64,000 nucleotides of DNA from Clavaria fumosa (GCA_951802425.1 OX637795.1:1364001-1428000), one strand, 5' to 3'. Positions 42,801-52,760 are shown, counted from the stretch's first letter. Program-made: numbers and translations. Notes: generated from the sequence alone by a model not told the origin.

Positions 42801-44063
42801 GCTGTCCTTGGCCAGCGCGGATATAGAGACGAGTGTGGGGCCAATCCCAGGGCAATATAGTACGTCTTTCAATGTTATTGCGGTTTGTTTCTCGCCGTTC
42901 GGTATGATGACCTTCATGTCTCCTTTTCCAGTTGCCTGAAACGTTCGCTTGTCGGCCGCGCGGATCGCCCTCGGTTGGATCTGTTCAAAGTTTGTATAGC
43001 TTTGTCGTTGGGAGCTCATGTGTCTCGATGCTCCGGAGTCGTACAGGTCAGTGTCGTCCATGTACGCAGTCATTCCTGATCCTTCCCCTTCTGCCAGCGC
43101 GGCTTGTTGTTCGTTTCCGCGTATGTGTTCTTCATTGTCGCTGACGAACTGCGCTGAGAAAGCCTCCAGGTCGTCGCTGTCGTCTTGGGCTGCGTTTCCG
43201 CCGTCGGCTCGTTTTCCGCTCTTTTGCTTTGGACCTTGGCCTTCCTTTCCACCGCCTTTGGCCCAGCAATCGGCCTTCTTGTGTCCGCGTTTATTGCAGT
43301 TGAAGCACTTAAGTAGTTTCTTTTTCTTTTGCTTCTCTCCTGCCAATAACGCTTCGTCGGTGGTGTTTTCTTTCTTTCCGGTCTGTTCTGATATCTGCCG
43401 TCGATCGTATTCGTCGCTAACTGACTGTATCAGGGCTTCCGGGTTCAGAGGTTGGCCTAGCACTCTCAATGCTGCCGTTATCGCTGACAAGAAGGTGCCG
43501 TACGTCTTCGGTAACGACCCTAAAAGCATTGCCGCGAATTCCTCGTCATCGATTGTGACTCCAAGGGCCGCCAAGTCTTCTTTCAGAGCCTGCATTGTGG
43601 TGAAATGGGTGCGTACGTCCCCTTCTTCCTCACATTTTGTCTCTTGTAACTTCTTTCGCAGGTCGATGGTGAACATCTTCGAGCGTGTCTCATATTGCGC
43701 TTTGAGTACGTCCCATGCCTGTTTCACCGTCGTCTTCGCTCTGATCTTTAGGTAGAGCGAGTCGGGTATCGTCGAGGCGATCTGCTGTAGCACGATCGCT
43801 TCTTCCAGCATCCAGTTGCGTAGTTCCTTTCTGTAGGCTTCCATAGTCGTGGACGGCACCGGTACTTCGCTCCCATCGATCGCCCTCGTCGGTTGAGGGG
43901 TCGTAGGCGCTACGGACGCTCCGGTGAGGTGTCCGTCAAGTCCGCGTGCTAGCACTGACAGACTGAGTCTGTCTCGGTAGATAACCCAGTTCCGTCCGTC
44001 GTCCGTAAGTCGAGGTACTCGAAAGAACTCGTCGCCGAGTTTGATGGATGTCGTGGTCGTCAT
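39813..44063 (-). CDS. Copia F Gag-Pol polyprotein (1416 aa)
   Basis: ATG at 44063, stop at 39813, no interruption. Gag (residues about 1-230) ends with the zinc knuckle CFNCNKRGHKKADC (about 254-267). Protease has YDSGASRHM (about 342). The pre-integrase zinc domain reads LHRRLGH ... CESCEHAK, followed by integrase HSDLWGP, then ISNRGGEY where SDRGGEY is expected, then NGVAERLNRT. RT has WVLRIKKDENG, FDFHSAFLNG, YGLKQAGRRW and catalytic HVDDC. RNase H has TDADGA, AEAEYVAA, SDSMPAI and HARTKHIDLRYHFIR. Size and order are normal for Ty1/copia. The only visible defect is the second integrase Asp changed to Asn (codon AAC, 42246-42248), so the copy may depend on another for integration. Transcription would start in the 5' LTR at 44145-44451. 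Confidence 0.95.
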   Translation of the reverse strand: MTTTTSIKLGDEFFRVPRLTDDGRNWVIYRDRLSLSVLARGLDGHLTGASVAPTTPQPTRAIDGSEVPVPSTTMEAYRKELRNWMLEEAIVLQQIASTIPDSLYLKIRAKTTVKQAWDVLKAQYETRSKMFTIDLRKKLQETKCEEEGDVRTHFTTMQALKEDLAALGVTIDDEEFAAMLLGSLPKTYGTFLSAITAALRVLGQPLNPEALIQSVSDEYDRRQISEQTGKKENTTDEALLAGEKQKKKKLLKCFNCNKRGHKKADCWAKGGGKEGQGPKQKSGKRADGGNAAQDDSDDLEAFSAQFVSDNEEHIRGNEQQAALAEGEGSGMTAYMDDTDLYDSGASRHMSSQRQSYTNFEQIQPRAIRAADKRTFQATGKGDMKVIIPNGEKQTAITLKDVLYCPGIGPTLVSISALAKDSYTVIFQGTTCHIFNLKKEVIGRIEVDNGLYRVNHVNTAAAAAAEDDETLTLNQLHRRLGHVAPAAAKRAVEKGWIKGIKLRATDETIICESCEHAKMTRKEIKSVRERPRAEKFGELVHSDLWGPTPVETRTKKVYYVSFTDDYTRWTRLALLRKKGETFDAYKQYAAWMQTQHGVKSIKGLISNRGGEYMSDKLQAYLAEQGTAHYPTVHDTPEYNGVAERLNRTVIERTRAVLHASGLPSFLWGEAVRHIVWLKNRTPTKGVAEGKTPHEMLYKTKPTLKGVHEWGEKVWVHVTGNNKLQARGVPARWLGYDEETNAHRIYWPEKKTVSVERSVKFHDNQSNDVGGIELVQAGENGGEERSDPIPTPELENAPATGETHAQDHSEPEPLTRDPLGEDFEGQIEKERPQRMRRPSQHIRRLRSGEGTTDGHMGKAQKIPGLSTLDEHEAGTTAEETKEILTMVAAVADAEGLDPQSLKEAKTRPDWPRWLDAIRTEIENLKKAGTWEVVRRPKDSNVVGSKWVLRIKKDENGEIERYKARLVAKGYTQVYGEDYYETFAPVARLATIRTILAVAGRNGWIIEMFDFHSAFLNGILDNNEKIYMELPEEFEEADPVEYCVRLRKTIYGLKQAGRRWYQTMNEMMKEIGLTRCASDPAVFYLHKGDSMLVLAVHVDDCTIAGNSKALIDHCKTEMGRRFTLKDLGPAKWLLGIKITRDYEAGTIALSQMAYIESILRKYHFEDDRPLSIPMDPTARYTKDQCPKTIKEKAEMKGIPYRETIGSLMYCAVATRPDIAFPVALLARFVDNPGQVHWEAVKRIFRYLIGTKDWELTYGGERKGLEGFTDADGATQDHRHAMSGHAFLIDGGAVSWLSKKQELITLSTAEAEYVAATHAAKEALWLRQFIGEVFRPLSKPITIWSDSMPAIALTNNADGSFHARTKHIDLRYHFIRYIVQEGKIKLSYCPTDDMVADTLTKALPSLKAKHFARALGLRAP

Positions 44064-44130
44064 CGTTCCCTGTCTTCTTTATTGGTCTGTGATCTGTGTT
44101 CGGTAAGTTCTTTTCCTTAATGCGCAAGAG

Positions 44131-44144
44131 CGGGTCTCATAATC
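44131..44144 (-). promoter_or_regulatory. Primer-binding site of copia F
   Basis: GATTATGAGACCCG, immediately inside the 5' LTR. Its complement CGGGTCTCATAATC resembles the anticodon stem-loop of a methionine tRNA (loop CTCATAA), like the half-tRNA primer known for Drosophila copia. The same 14 bases occur in copia G at 6102-6115. Confidence 0.65.
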
Positions 44145-44451
44145 TGAGAGCACCAGGTATGGCAAATCACGACCGACTGGGAGGCGACAAAGACTCTTGT
44201 CAGTATTTACAGGTTTATATACTACCTCCGTAGTTACGTAGCTAAGTAAGATGATACGATGGTAGTAGCGTTACAGTGATGTACGGGTTCGCTATGTTAC
44301 AGTCGAAGCTTACCTAAGCTACGGTTCGTTGTCTATGCTACACTATCTCGCATGAGCACAACGCTCATTAAGTTAGTTACAACTATAGTACATCGTTAGT
44401 GATACAAGTCATAGTACGGATGGATCTTCGTAAGCCTTGAATATTCCAATA
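44145..44451 (-). repeat. 5' LTR of copia F
   Basis: 307 bp, no difference from 39498-39804 found on reading. It contains TATAAAC-like sequence on the minus strand (complement of GTTTATATAC near 44214), a candidate TATA region. Confidence 0.92.
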
Positions 44452-44655
44452 GTAGAGCCCACCATATTTCCACCTTGAGTTGATATGGTGTAGAGCCCAC
44501 CATATTTGTGCCTTGAGTCAAAATGGTGTGAGCCTACCATATTTCCACCTTTGAGTTGATATGGTGTGGAGCCTACCATATTAGAGCTGAAGATATGGTG
44601 AGGTATACACTATACATGGCCATATGGTGTGGAGCCTACCATATTAGAGCCCAAG
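44452..44655. repeat. 38-bp hairpin satellite, right block
   Basis: Continuation of the 38558-39497 array after the copia insertion, ending in another copy of the GTATACACTATACATGG segment. A short stray piece of the same segment lies at about 47195-47235. Confidence 0.85.
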
Positions 44656-46506
44656 ATCACCAGGTTTCAACCTGGTCATTCCTGGGCAGTAAATCAGCAA
44701 CGGAACAAGCCACGGAAATCGGAATACGCGGCATGTCAGATGACGTTATCCTATCTTGCAGTGTTGTGTGGTTGTAAATTTGGTGCCGCATGTGTACATT
44801 ACTCCACTAGCTGTTTGCCAATACGAACACCTGTAACACTTCGTGTAAATATGGTTTTCTCATATCCGACATGGAAGTTGTTGGAAGTTCGCTTATTCGG
44901 AATACATTATTTTCGACAGATTACATAATCGGAATGACTCTTTTTGGTTGGCTTTACTCCGACTCCGCACACCACTCTCCAACATGTCTGCTGTACTCGA
45001 GCCCGGGAACGCAGATCATGGGAATGTGTAGGCCTCGTCATCACACCTCACCCTTTCTCTTAACTTGCTCACTGCCCACACTGCCTGGTGTGGCTTGCTC
45101 ATTGCTGGTTTGCCCCTGCTTGCAGGCAATACCACCTGTCTCCACTTCGCACCCCTGGGTCGCAACCAACGCCATTTGGCACCCTCTGCTTGGCACCCCT
45201 GCTCACAGCCAATCCTGCTCGCTACTTGGCACCTCCGAGCCGCTACTAGCACCCCCTGCTCGATGAATGGCAGCGGTATCTGGGGTCAGTGAACTTGAAG
45301 GTGCTTGCACCGACAAAAGTTGCTCGAGCTGGTAGTGCGACGGCTACTGGTGCATGGACATCTCGGCACGGCGAAGCCCTATAGTGTTTGAACACGAAGC
45401 CCCATAGTCTTTGAACAGGAAGACACACAGAAGGATCGCACCTTTGTGCGTGTCATCTATGCCAACGATCTATGCCAATGAATATTTGTCCTTTTTTTTC
45501 TCCTTTTGTACTGGTTCTTTTCCATGTGACTGTTGGTTCTTCATCTCGCTTTGGTTTATTTTCCATGCAAAAGAATGGTCACTAATACGTATCTCCTTTT
45601 TATGCATCGGCATTATACACGAAGCATCATTTCCCCACTTTTGGCAGAGCTCCGATGTCCGATGTCTGGCTCCTGTTCTGGCCCATGGTACAGATTGAGT
45701 GAGCGGACCTTAGGCATAACGCATGGCGCAGCTGCGCGCTGACCATTTGAAGAGTGTTGGAGGCGATTCAAGAGGTGCTTTGTCGAAGCGGAAAAATCTC
45801 AGGAAAATCTTGGTAGGATCTCCCCATCATACGATGATTTGGGCTTGTCGACTGGAAGTGGGAGATTGTTCGTCACATGCGAAGGTCCCAAGGCGCCTCG
45901 CCTGGTCTGGAATATCTATGTTTACAATCAAATTCAATGGGATATCGAGAGTCCTGGGGTTGATGTCAATGACTGGCAAGGAGACGTAGCGGCGTCCTGG
46001 CACCTCCCGACACTGCTGGCCCCCTTGCTCATAAGCGTGGTCGGCTTTCGTTCACCATCACCCTAGCGGACATCGTGATGCAGTTGGACCGACCGTAATG
46101 GTTGTTTTTGTCATCGTTATTGTAGGCACGTGTGGGGGTGTCAGTCCGTCATCCACCGTAAATGGGAAGGGCAATGCACGGACATCTGGCCGAGCAGGAG
46201 CAATAGCCTGAGCAAGTCAACATTACAAGTGTAAGTCGCCTATGAGCCTCACCTGAGTATGTCTTTACCTTCTCTCTTTGTTCAAAGCATTCCTGACAAT
46301 TTTGGCCCTGCTACAACAAGGTGACCTGGATGCTGACTTACACTCGCCCTGAATCACCTCTCACGAATATGGAGACACCGTACAAAATCGTCTGACTTCT
46401 CACTCCTTTTCGGCGATGAGGCTTCCCAGTGCAACTCCAGATGCTCTCAAATGTTTTACTCAATCCGCCGGCTCTCCCTCTTTGCATTCTCATGCCTTTA
46501 CTGACT
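44656..46506. other. Unassigned DNA
   Basis: Short ORFs only (for example 45411-45698 and 45723-45989 plus), none with a recognisable motif. No repeat structure noted. Confidence 0.4.
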
Positions 46507-46514
46507 CCGTCAAC

Positions 46515-46807
46515 TAGGGATGCCACGGTTCGGTTCTGAACTTTGGTTCGAACCTGAACTGGACTGGACCGAACCGAAAATGAGGTTCAGGTTCAGCCAA
46601 GTGGGTGAACCAAACCAAAATTGAGGTTCAGAAGCCCAAATTTGGGCGAACCATTACCTTATTTGGTAAAAGTCCGGTCCAATGAACCGGACTTGGACCG
46701 AACTCAGGTTCAAGGTTCGGAATTTGGCCTGAACCGGACCTAAAGTCCGGTTCGGGGTTCGAAAAAATTGGCCCTGAACCGGACTTAACCAGACCGTGGC
46801 ATCCCTA
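46515..46807. mobile_element. hAT-type MITE, 293 bp
   Basis: Termini TAGGGATGCCACGGT and ACCGTGGCATCCCTA-like (CCGTGGCATCCCTA) are inverted repeats, flanked by a perfect 8-bp duplication CCGTCAAC (46507-46514, 46808-46815). The interior is made of GGTTCGGTTC and GAACCGGACC words and encodes nothing. Eight-bp duplications and TAGGG ends fit hAT. Confidence 0.9.
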
Positions 46808-46815
46808 CCGTCAAC

Positions 46816-47290
46816 AGGCGAGCTTCGTGACGTCCTGGGGAACTCATCGGATTCTTCGAAGAAAGATCCACCGTATTGGGCCACGGCGACGGGTCACCTT
46901 CGTGTGGCCTCTTCACCGCTTCGGGCCTCCATGTTGGTGCTACCAGGCCGCAAATATGGAGGTCTTCCTCCCCGATGAGGAGTAGGTCTTCAGTCTCTTC
47001 GTCCAATTCCACTACTGAGTCTTATGGTTAATTGACGAGTTTTCAATCTGTTAAAGGCTCTGACCACTGTATATGTGTCATTACTCCCTGTAACAGTTTC
47101 TAGACAGTAAAGCTTTCACGTTTTTCATATGTGACCCCCAAAAAAATTGTGAGAAACCTGGTCCCTGCCGTCGAAGATCGGCCCTGCCCTCTAGTATGGT
47201 GGGGTGTACACTATACATGCCCAATATGGTGTGGGGAAAACAGTCAAATACAGCCGGCTGTACTTTCATTTGGCCCTATTTACGTGATAG
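46816..47290. other. Unassigned DNA with a satellite fragment
   Basis: No gene recognised. TATGGTGGGGTGTACACTAT near 47198 is a stray piece of the 38-bp satellite block. Confidence 0.4.
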
Positions 47291-47298
47291 GTTACACA

Positions 47299-47960
47299 GC
47301 CGGGCTCGTGCGACCTACCCCCCTCCAGCGCATGCAGGCCTGCAACCAGCAGAGCCTGCCCGAGAACTATACCACGAAGTGCGTCGCCCTCCTCCTTCAC
47401 CCGGCCGCCGCCCCGCTTCGCACTGACTCGCTGCGCGCGGGCCCCGCGCGCTCACCTGGCCGCCGCTCACCTACGTCGCCGAGGACCAGAAGGGCCGTAT
47501 CGTCGGCTACGTGCTCACGAAGTTGTGCATGCGCCGCCCCCGTTCTCGTTCGCCCGCCCCGACCCCTCCACCGTGTCTGCGTGCGCTGACCGGGGAGGAA
47601 GAGTCCGCGCAGGAGGCGCCGCACGGGCACGTCACCTCTGTCGCCGTCCTGCGTACCGGCGCCTCGGTCTCGCGGAGAAGCTCTTGCTGCAGCGCCGTGT
47701 ATGGCACCCTCCCCCCCGTTCACGCTTCCGCTAATCGTGTTCGTGACGCCCCTGCCACAGAGGAGGTCATGGCGGCCGTCTACGGCTGCTCGTGCGCGTC
47801 TCGAACCGCTGCGCTCTACCGCGACACGCTGGGGTTTGCCGTGCAGGGCGTCGAGAAGAAGTACCACCCGCGTGCGCGGCTGACCGATTTATTTATTGAT
47901 GGCACAGACGCCGATGGCGAGGAAGCGTATGCGATGAGGCTGGCGTTAACAGGCACCACC
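47299..47960 (+). pseudogene. naa10: NAA10/ARD1-like N-terminal acetyltransferase catalytic subunit, degraded
   Basis: Successive segments match the NatA catalytic subunit, which acetylates nascent protein N-termini with Naa15 at the ribosome: LQRMQACNQQSLPENYTTK (47320-47380), ALTWPPLTYVAEDQKGRIVGYVLTK (47450-47525), EAPHGHVTSVAVLRT (47612-47655), YRRLGLAEKLLLQ in a shifted frame (47655-47693), LYRDTLGFAVQGVEKKYH (47814-47867) and DADGEEAYAMRLAL (47907-47950). GT..CAG introns are plausible at about 47697-47760 and 47872-47907. The acetyl-CoA loop (RRLGLA, consensus RxxGxA) is present. The MNIR start and the YYLYH segment are not found, and at least two frame changes remain that introns do not explain, so it is called a pseudogene. 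It is convergent with the hydrolase gene. Confidence 0.75.
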
Positions 47961-48082
47961 ATAGAGACGTGGTGGTATCCCGTATCATTGGCTACTGCTT
48001 TACGAGATCATGGCTACGCGCATCCACATCTGCCCCGTCCTGCGTCTCTGCCGGGGCGTCCCCGGCTGCCTGATTCCTTGTC

Positions 48083-49319
48083 ATAGCTTGCGCACCCGAC
48101 TCTTCGTATGGGCCACGCGGTCTCAAGGCCCAGCCGGTAGTACCCGTTGGTGGTGGCGGCGCCGAACATGCCCGTGTGCGCCCAAATCTCGTCCGACGCA
48201 AGCGTGTTAGACGCCGGCACGAAGCGCGCGGAAAAGGGGGACCCGTGCGGCGGGAGCAGCACGGAGGTCCGTTCGGTGCGCTGCCGCGGAAGATAGACGT
48301 GTAGAGACTAGTGGAGCAGCGGCTCATCTTGCGCGTATTTCCTACACACCTTGTACACACTTTCTGAATACGACGCCACACCCCTTCTTGACGCCGACGC
48401 GCCGCCTTAGCGACGTCTCGTCCCACAGATGGCCGACGTCCTTGAAGTGGTCTGTGATCCAGCCGTATCCCGACGTGAGGTCCGCGTGTTTCTGGTAGGT
48501 CGGCGGTGCTCGCGAGGAGGCGCCGCCAACGGCGAGCGCAGCCGCGCCCCAGCCTCGGGGGGCGGACGGCGACGGCGACGGCGACGGCGTGGACGTGGGC
48601 GCGTCCCCGACCCAAAAACGCGCCCAACACCACCGCGGGTTAGAGGGAGGGCCATGCACCGGGGTGTCAAACGCGATGCATGCGACGACCTTGGGCCAGA
48701 GGGGGGCGTCCCGGCCCGGACGCGAGCTGGCGAATCCGAGGAGGGCGTTGGCGGCGAACAGGCCGCCCATGCTGCGGTGGGCGGACGGTGAGAACAGGTG
48801 CGACCTTCGCGAGGGGGGGAGGGGGGATGGGTATGCAATGCATGTTGTGCTTACCTGTGCCCACAAAGGATGACGACATGGGCCTTACCCGCGCCACCGC
48901 CCTCGCCTTGCGCGACCTCCGGGTTGATGACCCATGTCGTGAGCCAGTCCGAAAACCGGGCAATGGCCTCTGTCTACATTAAACCTCAGTTAAACCCCCT
49001 TCACTGCCCGAAAGGCTGCGTGGACACCGTCGCGCGGCTCCAGACGGCGCTGAGTGACGTACAAATGTGAGTCTTCAGCACGAGACAGTGTGCAGCCAGA
49101 GTCAAGGAGAGAGTGCACGCCTCATACGCAGGGAAGACGTGATGTCGAGGCTTTTGAATCTGCGCGACACGAGTCAGCGCGGTTTCGAACGGCTTGCTCG
49201 GCTTGCTCGGCTGTCCTGCGATCGCGCACCCAGCCGTGGATGAAGACGACGATGAGCAGACTTGTTGATGGGTGGTTGGGATAGAAGTTGATTCTGTAAT
49301 CAGTATCGAGTCGCATTGC
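48083..49319 (-). pseudogene. Alpha/beta hydrolase (DUF676/lipase-like), multi-exon, probably degraded
   Basis: Minus strand. LLIVVFIHGW near 49260 (oxyanion-side HG motif), HHVFPAYEA near 49150, FSDWLTTWVINPEVAQGEGGG (48895-48955), then HVVILCGHS|MGGLFAANALLGF, where the GHSMGG nucleophile elbow is split by a clean 83-bp intron (48772-48854, GTAAG...CAG). DAPLWPKVVACIAFDTP, GYGWITDHFKDVGHLWDE, and RFVPASNTLASDEIWAHTGMFGA follow to about 48100. This order is that of a widespread fungal serine hydrolase family. A frame change lies between the HGW and FPAYE segments that I could not assign to an intron; the C-terminal part also changes frame. It may be a live gene with more introns. Confidence 0.65.
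48772..48854 (-). other. Intron in the hydrolase gene
   Basis: GTAAGC ... CCACCGCAG on the minus strand. Splicing joins GGG CAC AG to C ATG GGC and gives the Gly-His-Ser-Met-Gly elbow, which argues for a genuine host gene. Confidence 0.8.
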
Positions 49320-50637
49320 AAGACCTCTCCGCTGGGTCCAACTACTTCAACGGATGGAGGCCTTCCTCACGCGGTTGACAGTGCCTCGACTGTTCGATTG
49401 AGGGGGATGGGAGGGCGGCGCATATCGGTAACGGAGAAGATCTGAGGCAACGGGCTGTTGTACGAGAAACGCCACTAACGCATGAGTTCGTGCCATTGAA
49501 ATGCTCGGCGATGGAGGGGATGTGGGGTATTGGAAACTTGGGAACAAATACAGGTGCGTCGATGGCCTGCGCTGTCAGATGGCTGGAGAGTTTGGGCGAG
49601 TGCTGCTCGTGATGAATTTGAAGGCGGGCGAGTAAGGCGATTGACGCACAGAGAAACTCGTAGGCCATTCACCAGTCTTTCCCCACACCCCGTGCGACCT
49701 CACACCATACCAGGCATCGGCGGTCTGCCCCCTTCGCCCGCTGCATCTGCTGCGCGGATTCTGCAATCGAACGACCAGCACGAGGACACCAGGGGCGCTG
49801 AACACTCGTCGCTTCTTCAAATGCGTGGGTAAGCCCGGAAAAACTAGCTCCTATGCACGCTTTTTCCATCGCTCCCCGCCGCCCTTCCTGGCGGTGCCTC
49901 CGGCGACGATGCCCTCAAGTCCCAAAATAACTGGAAGGCAATACGAACACCACGCGTCGGCAGCCCCCCCCAACGAGGACCACAACCGACCTGGGGCGCC
50001 TCTACCTCCGCCGCTGCGGCAGCGGATCGCTTGGACTCCGAAGCCGACTCCGCAGGCCGGCCGACGACGGCGGACCCTTCCCATGCGTCCCGCGACTGCT
50101 CCCAGCTGTCGGCCGCGCTACGGGGAGTTCGAGATCCAGTGCGCAAGACGTCCGCGTCGTGCTGGCGGCACCCCTTCCGTGTGGCGCCCGGGCTGTCTTC
50201 TGGGCGGAACCCGCGGGGGGGGGGGCGTGTTCTGCCCGACGGACCGCCCGACCCGCACACGTCAGCCACGGCTGGTCTGGACGGCCCGCGTTTTGGCGGC
50301 CCTCCCCGTGCCAGGCTCGACGCCTGCACCGACGCGCCACCGGCGCCGACCGCGCGCATGAGCCCCGAGCCGCGGGCGGCGCGCGCCTTTGCAGCGCGAG
50401 GCAAACACGTCTATGCTGAGCGCGTCACTGGGCGGGTCCGCACGCACCGCACCGGACCCTGCAGCCCGGGAAAGGCAGCCCTTGTTCGAGCGGCCCCCTC
50501 CAGCGGGGCACACCACCACTCCTTGGAATCCAGCAGCGCCATCCTGCGAACGGGGTCACTTCCCGAGCACATCACACGGCCTTCCACGAGCGGGCTGCTC
50601 TCTCTTGACGACGGTGACAGCCCCCGAGCAAATTGCC
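49320..50637. other. GC-rich unassigned DNA
   Basis: Several long ORFs overlap on both strands (for example 49825-50361 plus, 49844-50404 minus), but they are Ala/Pro/Arg-rich shadows of high GC content with no recognisable domain. A first exon of the hydrolase gene could lie here. Confidence 0.4.
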
Positions 50638-50745
50638 CGCACCCGTCGCGCACCCGTCGCACCCGTCGCACCGCCTCTCCCCCCGTCGCACCCGTCGCGC
50701 ACCCGTCGCACCCGTCGCACCCGTCGCACCGCCTCTCCCCTCCGC
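50638..50745. repeat. CGCACCCGT minisatellite
   Basis: Roughly nine copies of CGCACCCGT in two blocks separated by CGCCTCTCCCC. Confidence 0.8.
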
Positions 50746-51143
50746 CCCCCGTTTTCGTGCCGTCCCGCCCTGCAACGCCAGTGTGGGGCGGTGGCGGTGG
50801 TGGAGCAGCCAGCCCACACCCGTTCTACGCGCCCAAGACGCCCGCACACACATTTTTGGTTCGGCGCGGTCCCGACGCCGCCATTGACCCCCCCCCCCCG
50901 CCGTGGGTGGCCGATGAGTACAGCCCCATATATACGATCGCGCGGCCGCCCCTGCCGCGGGTATGGGGATACGCGTAGCCCAGGCCCAAGCACCGGCCGT
51001 ATTTGTTCCCTTTCGGACAGACGCGCGAGACGCCGCTGAATCCCGCGAGCCGCGCCCTTCATCCCCCGCGGTCTTCTCGGGTACCGGGAAGAGCCCCCGA
51101 TCTATACGTGTTTTCGGACATGATCTCGCGTCAGTTCTAGCAC

Positions 51144-51350
51144 TTTTTTTTTTTTTTTTTTTTTTTTTGGTTTTGGCAAGGGTGTCTCGATGCAATTTTG
51201 CACCATGTTCTGTAGATGGTCATGCACTCCCTCAAGTTGCCTTAAGGCGCCTAGCTCTGCCAACTGACACGCGCCCGATAAGTCGTAAGCGACCCTGCGG
51301 AGCCCCATGTATACTCCTGCTAACAAGTTAGCAGGTCTTACAAACGGACT
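51144..51350 (-). repeat. Possible poly(A)-tailed retrotranscript on the minus strand
   Basis: A 25-bp T run (51144-51168) would be the A-tail of a minus-strand sequence. Upstream of it (51170-51350) an open frame reads LAGVYMGLRRVAYDLSGACQ, which I do not recognise. No target duplication was identified. Confidence 0.35.
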
Positions 51351-51654
51351 CTGCATTTCACTGTTTTGAGGATGTTGTGTGATCGTGTGAACTTCCTCTT
51401 ACACTACTGCGCTCTTAGTCTCGTGAACGTTTCTGCTTGGAGAGATCTGGTCCTTCTCATACCCGCTTGCTTGAACAGTAAGCCATACTGCAAAGGTGTT
51501 CAGATAACAGTCGCGGGGATCGACGTTCCGTTTCTGGGTTCGTGGTCTATTATTCCGCTGAGAATACTTCGGGTTCCTGTGGTCTGTGCAGCAGCAGAAC
51601 ACCTCTGTACGCGGCACGAGCAGGTCACTAAATCAGATCATGCAAGGTCGTACT

Positions 51655-51770
51655 GTACCGGTCGTTGTAGCAGAGCCCTACCCTCTACCCTTCCCTCGTC
51701 CACGGGATCCTCCACTCTCTTCGCCCTCTCTCGTCGCCTCTCTTTTCCAACCCCTTTGCAACTCGTTGGT
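51655..51770 (+). repeat. Dispersed direct repeat, copy 1
   Basis: GGTCGTTGTAGCAGAGCCCT ... CTCGTCGCCTCTCTTTTCCA, repeated with changes and a small deletion at 53555-53635. Not assigned to a family. Confidence 0.6.
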
Positions 51771-52375
51771 GCGTGAGCGGTAACGGTTGGAAACTGCAGA
51801 AATATGAACCCCCATGCTTTTTGTCCCCTCCATCTCACCGCCACTCTGAGGCTCTGAGGCCGAACAGCGCCTTGGCGGGCGGTAGTAAAGCACGACTTGA
51901 CTTTTGGTAAACCCAGTCCAGGGAGAAAACGTATTAGCGCCAGGGATACAGGCGGCGAGAGAGGAGTGGGTTGAAACGTCAGGGCAACGGCAAATTCACT
52001 GCATGGTGAAGCACCGGTGAAGGACGAAACAGGCGTCACTCTTATCGATACTGAGCCCAAACACTGCTCAGCTTGTCTGTACCAACGCATGGGTTCTTCA
52101 TTTCCGAACTTATCGCCACACATACAAATGTGATGTCATTCTCCAGAGAGGCGATGAAGTTCTTGCCTTTCCGTGATTGGGACATCGGAAAACAGCTGGC
52201 GGAGGAACGGTTAAATTTTTTCGATAGTCAGGTGTAGGGGCAAAGATGGGTCCAATCGTGATCTCACAAGGAGGTGCCAAGAAGTCATGCCCAAGTATGT
52301 GGCGAACATCCATGCTTCGGAATACGAAATAGAAATTCATGCGATCACCTAATCTCCCGGTGTTTGCCAGCTTCG
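51771..52375. other. Unassigned DNA
   Basis: Two minus-strand frames (51638-52123 and 52110-52430) are open but show no recognisable domain. Confidence 0.35.
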
Positions 52376-52760
52376 TCACCCCCATACACATGAATGACAT
52401 ACCCCTTTCAAGCTGCGGCACGACATGCAACTAACTGGCTGCAGGGAAGTCGAAACCCCGAAATCCTTCAATTCCCAAATGCTGAGTAGTATTGGAGGGG
52501 GGGATGGTCTCTGTTTAAGAGGTGCCGGTGTTCGTCGTATGTTCGGCAGTTGTGAAATATATGGTCTCGAAAGCGCGTGAGTGGAGTGACAGGGATGGTG
52601 GTCTCCGCAGAGGCATTTTGGTTTGTATGGGATGTTCATGCGAGCGTAATAGGGAGGGTTGTAACCACCCTTGCGACACGAGCTTGGAGCGTTTCTCTGC
52701 GTGGTAGGAACGTGACGAGTTGGAAAGGAACTAGAACTAGTTTGAAACTGAGGTAGCATA
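52376..52760 (-). pseudogene. LINE 3' fragment (Cys-rich C-terminus of a Tad1-like ORF2)
   Basis: Minus strand reads RKGGYNPPYYARMNIPYKPKC, then CGDHHPCHSTHALSRPY. The same YNPPYY-MNIP-CxCGD block follows RNase H in the split LINE (about 1640-1560), and the DNA around ATGAAATACGTGGTCTCG is similar too. A 5'-truncated LINE copy carrying only the last domain. Confidence 0.65.

Larger units (their letters stand above)
39498..44451 (-). mobile_element. Ty1/copia element F, structurally complete
   Basis: Two 307-bp LTRs (39498-39804 and 44145-44451) that read as identical by eye, flanked by the duplication GTAGA (39493-39497, 44452-44456), with one uninterrupted polyprotein between them. It is inserted in the hairpin satellite. 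It looks like the youngest element in the window. Confidence 0.95.

Noticed and set aside
43018..43755. 245-codon plus-strand frame inside copia F
   Set aside because: Shadow of the intact minus-strand polyprotein; Ser/Phe-rich without a domain.
47397..47867. 156-codon minus-strand frame over the NAA10 region
   Set aside because: GC-rich shadow; the plus strand matches a known acetyltransferase segment by segment.
50031..50978. 315-codon open frame in GC-rich DNA
   Set aside because: Low-complexity Pro/Arg/Ser composition, overlaps a minisatellite and equally long frames on the other strand; no domain seen.
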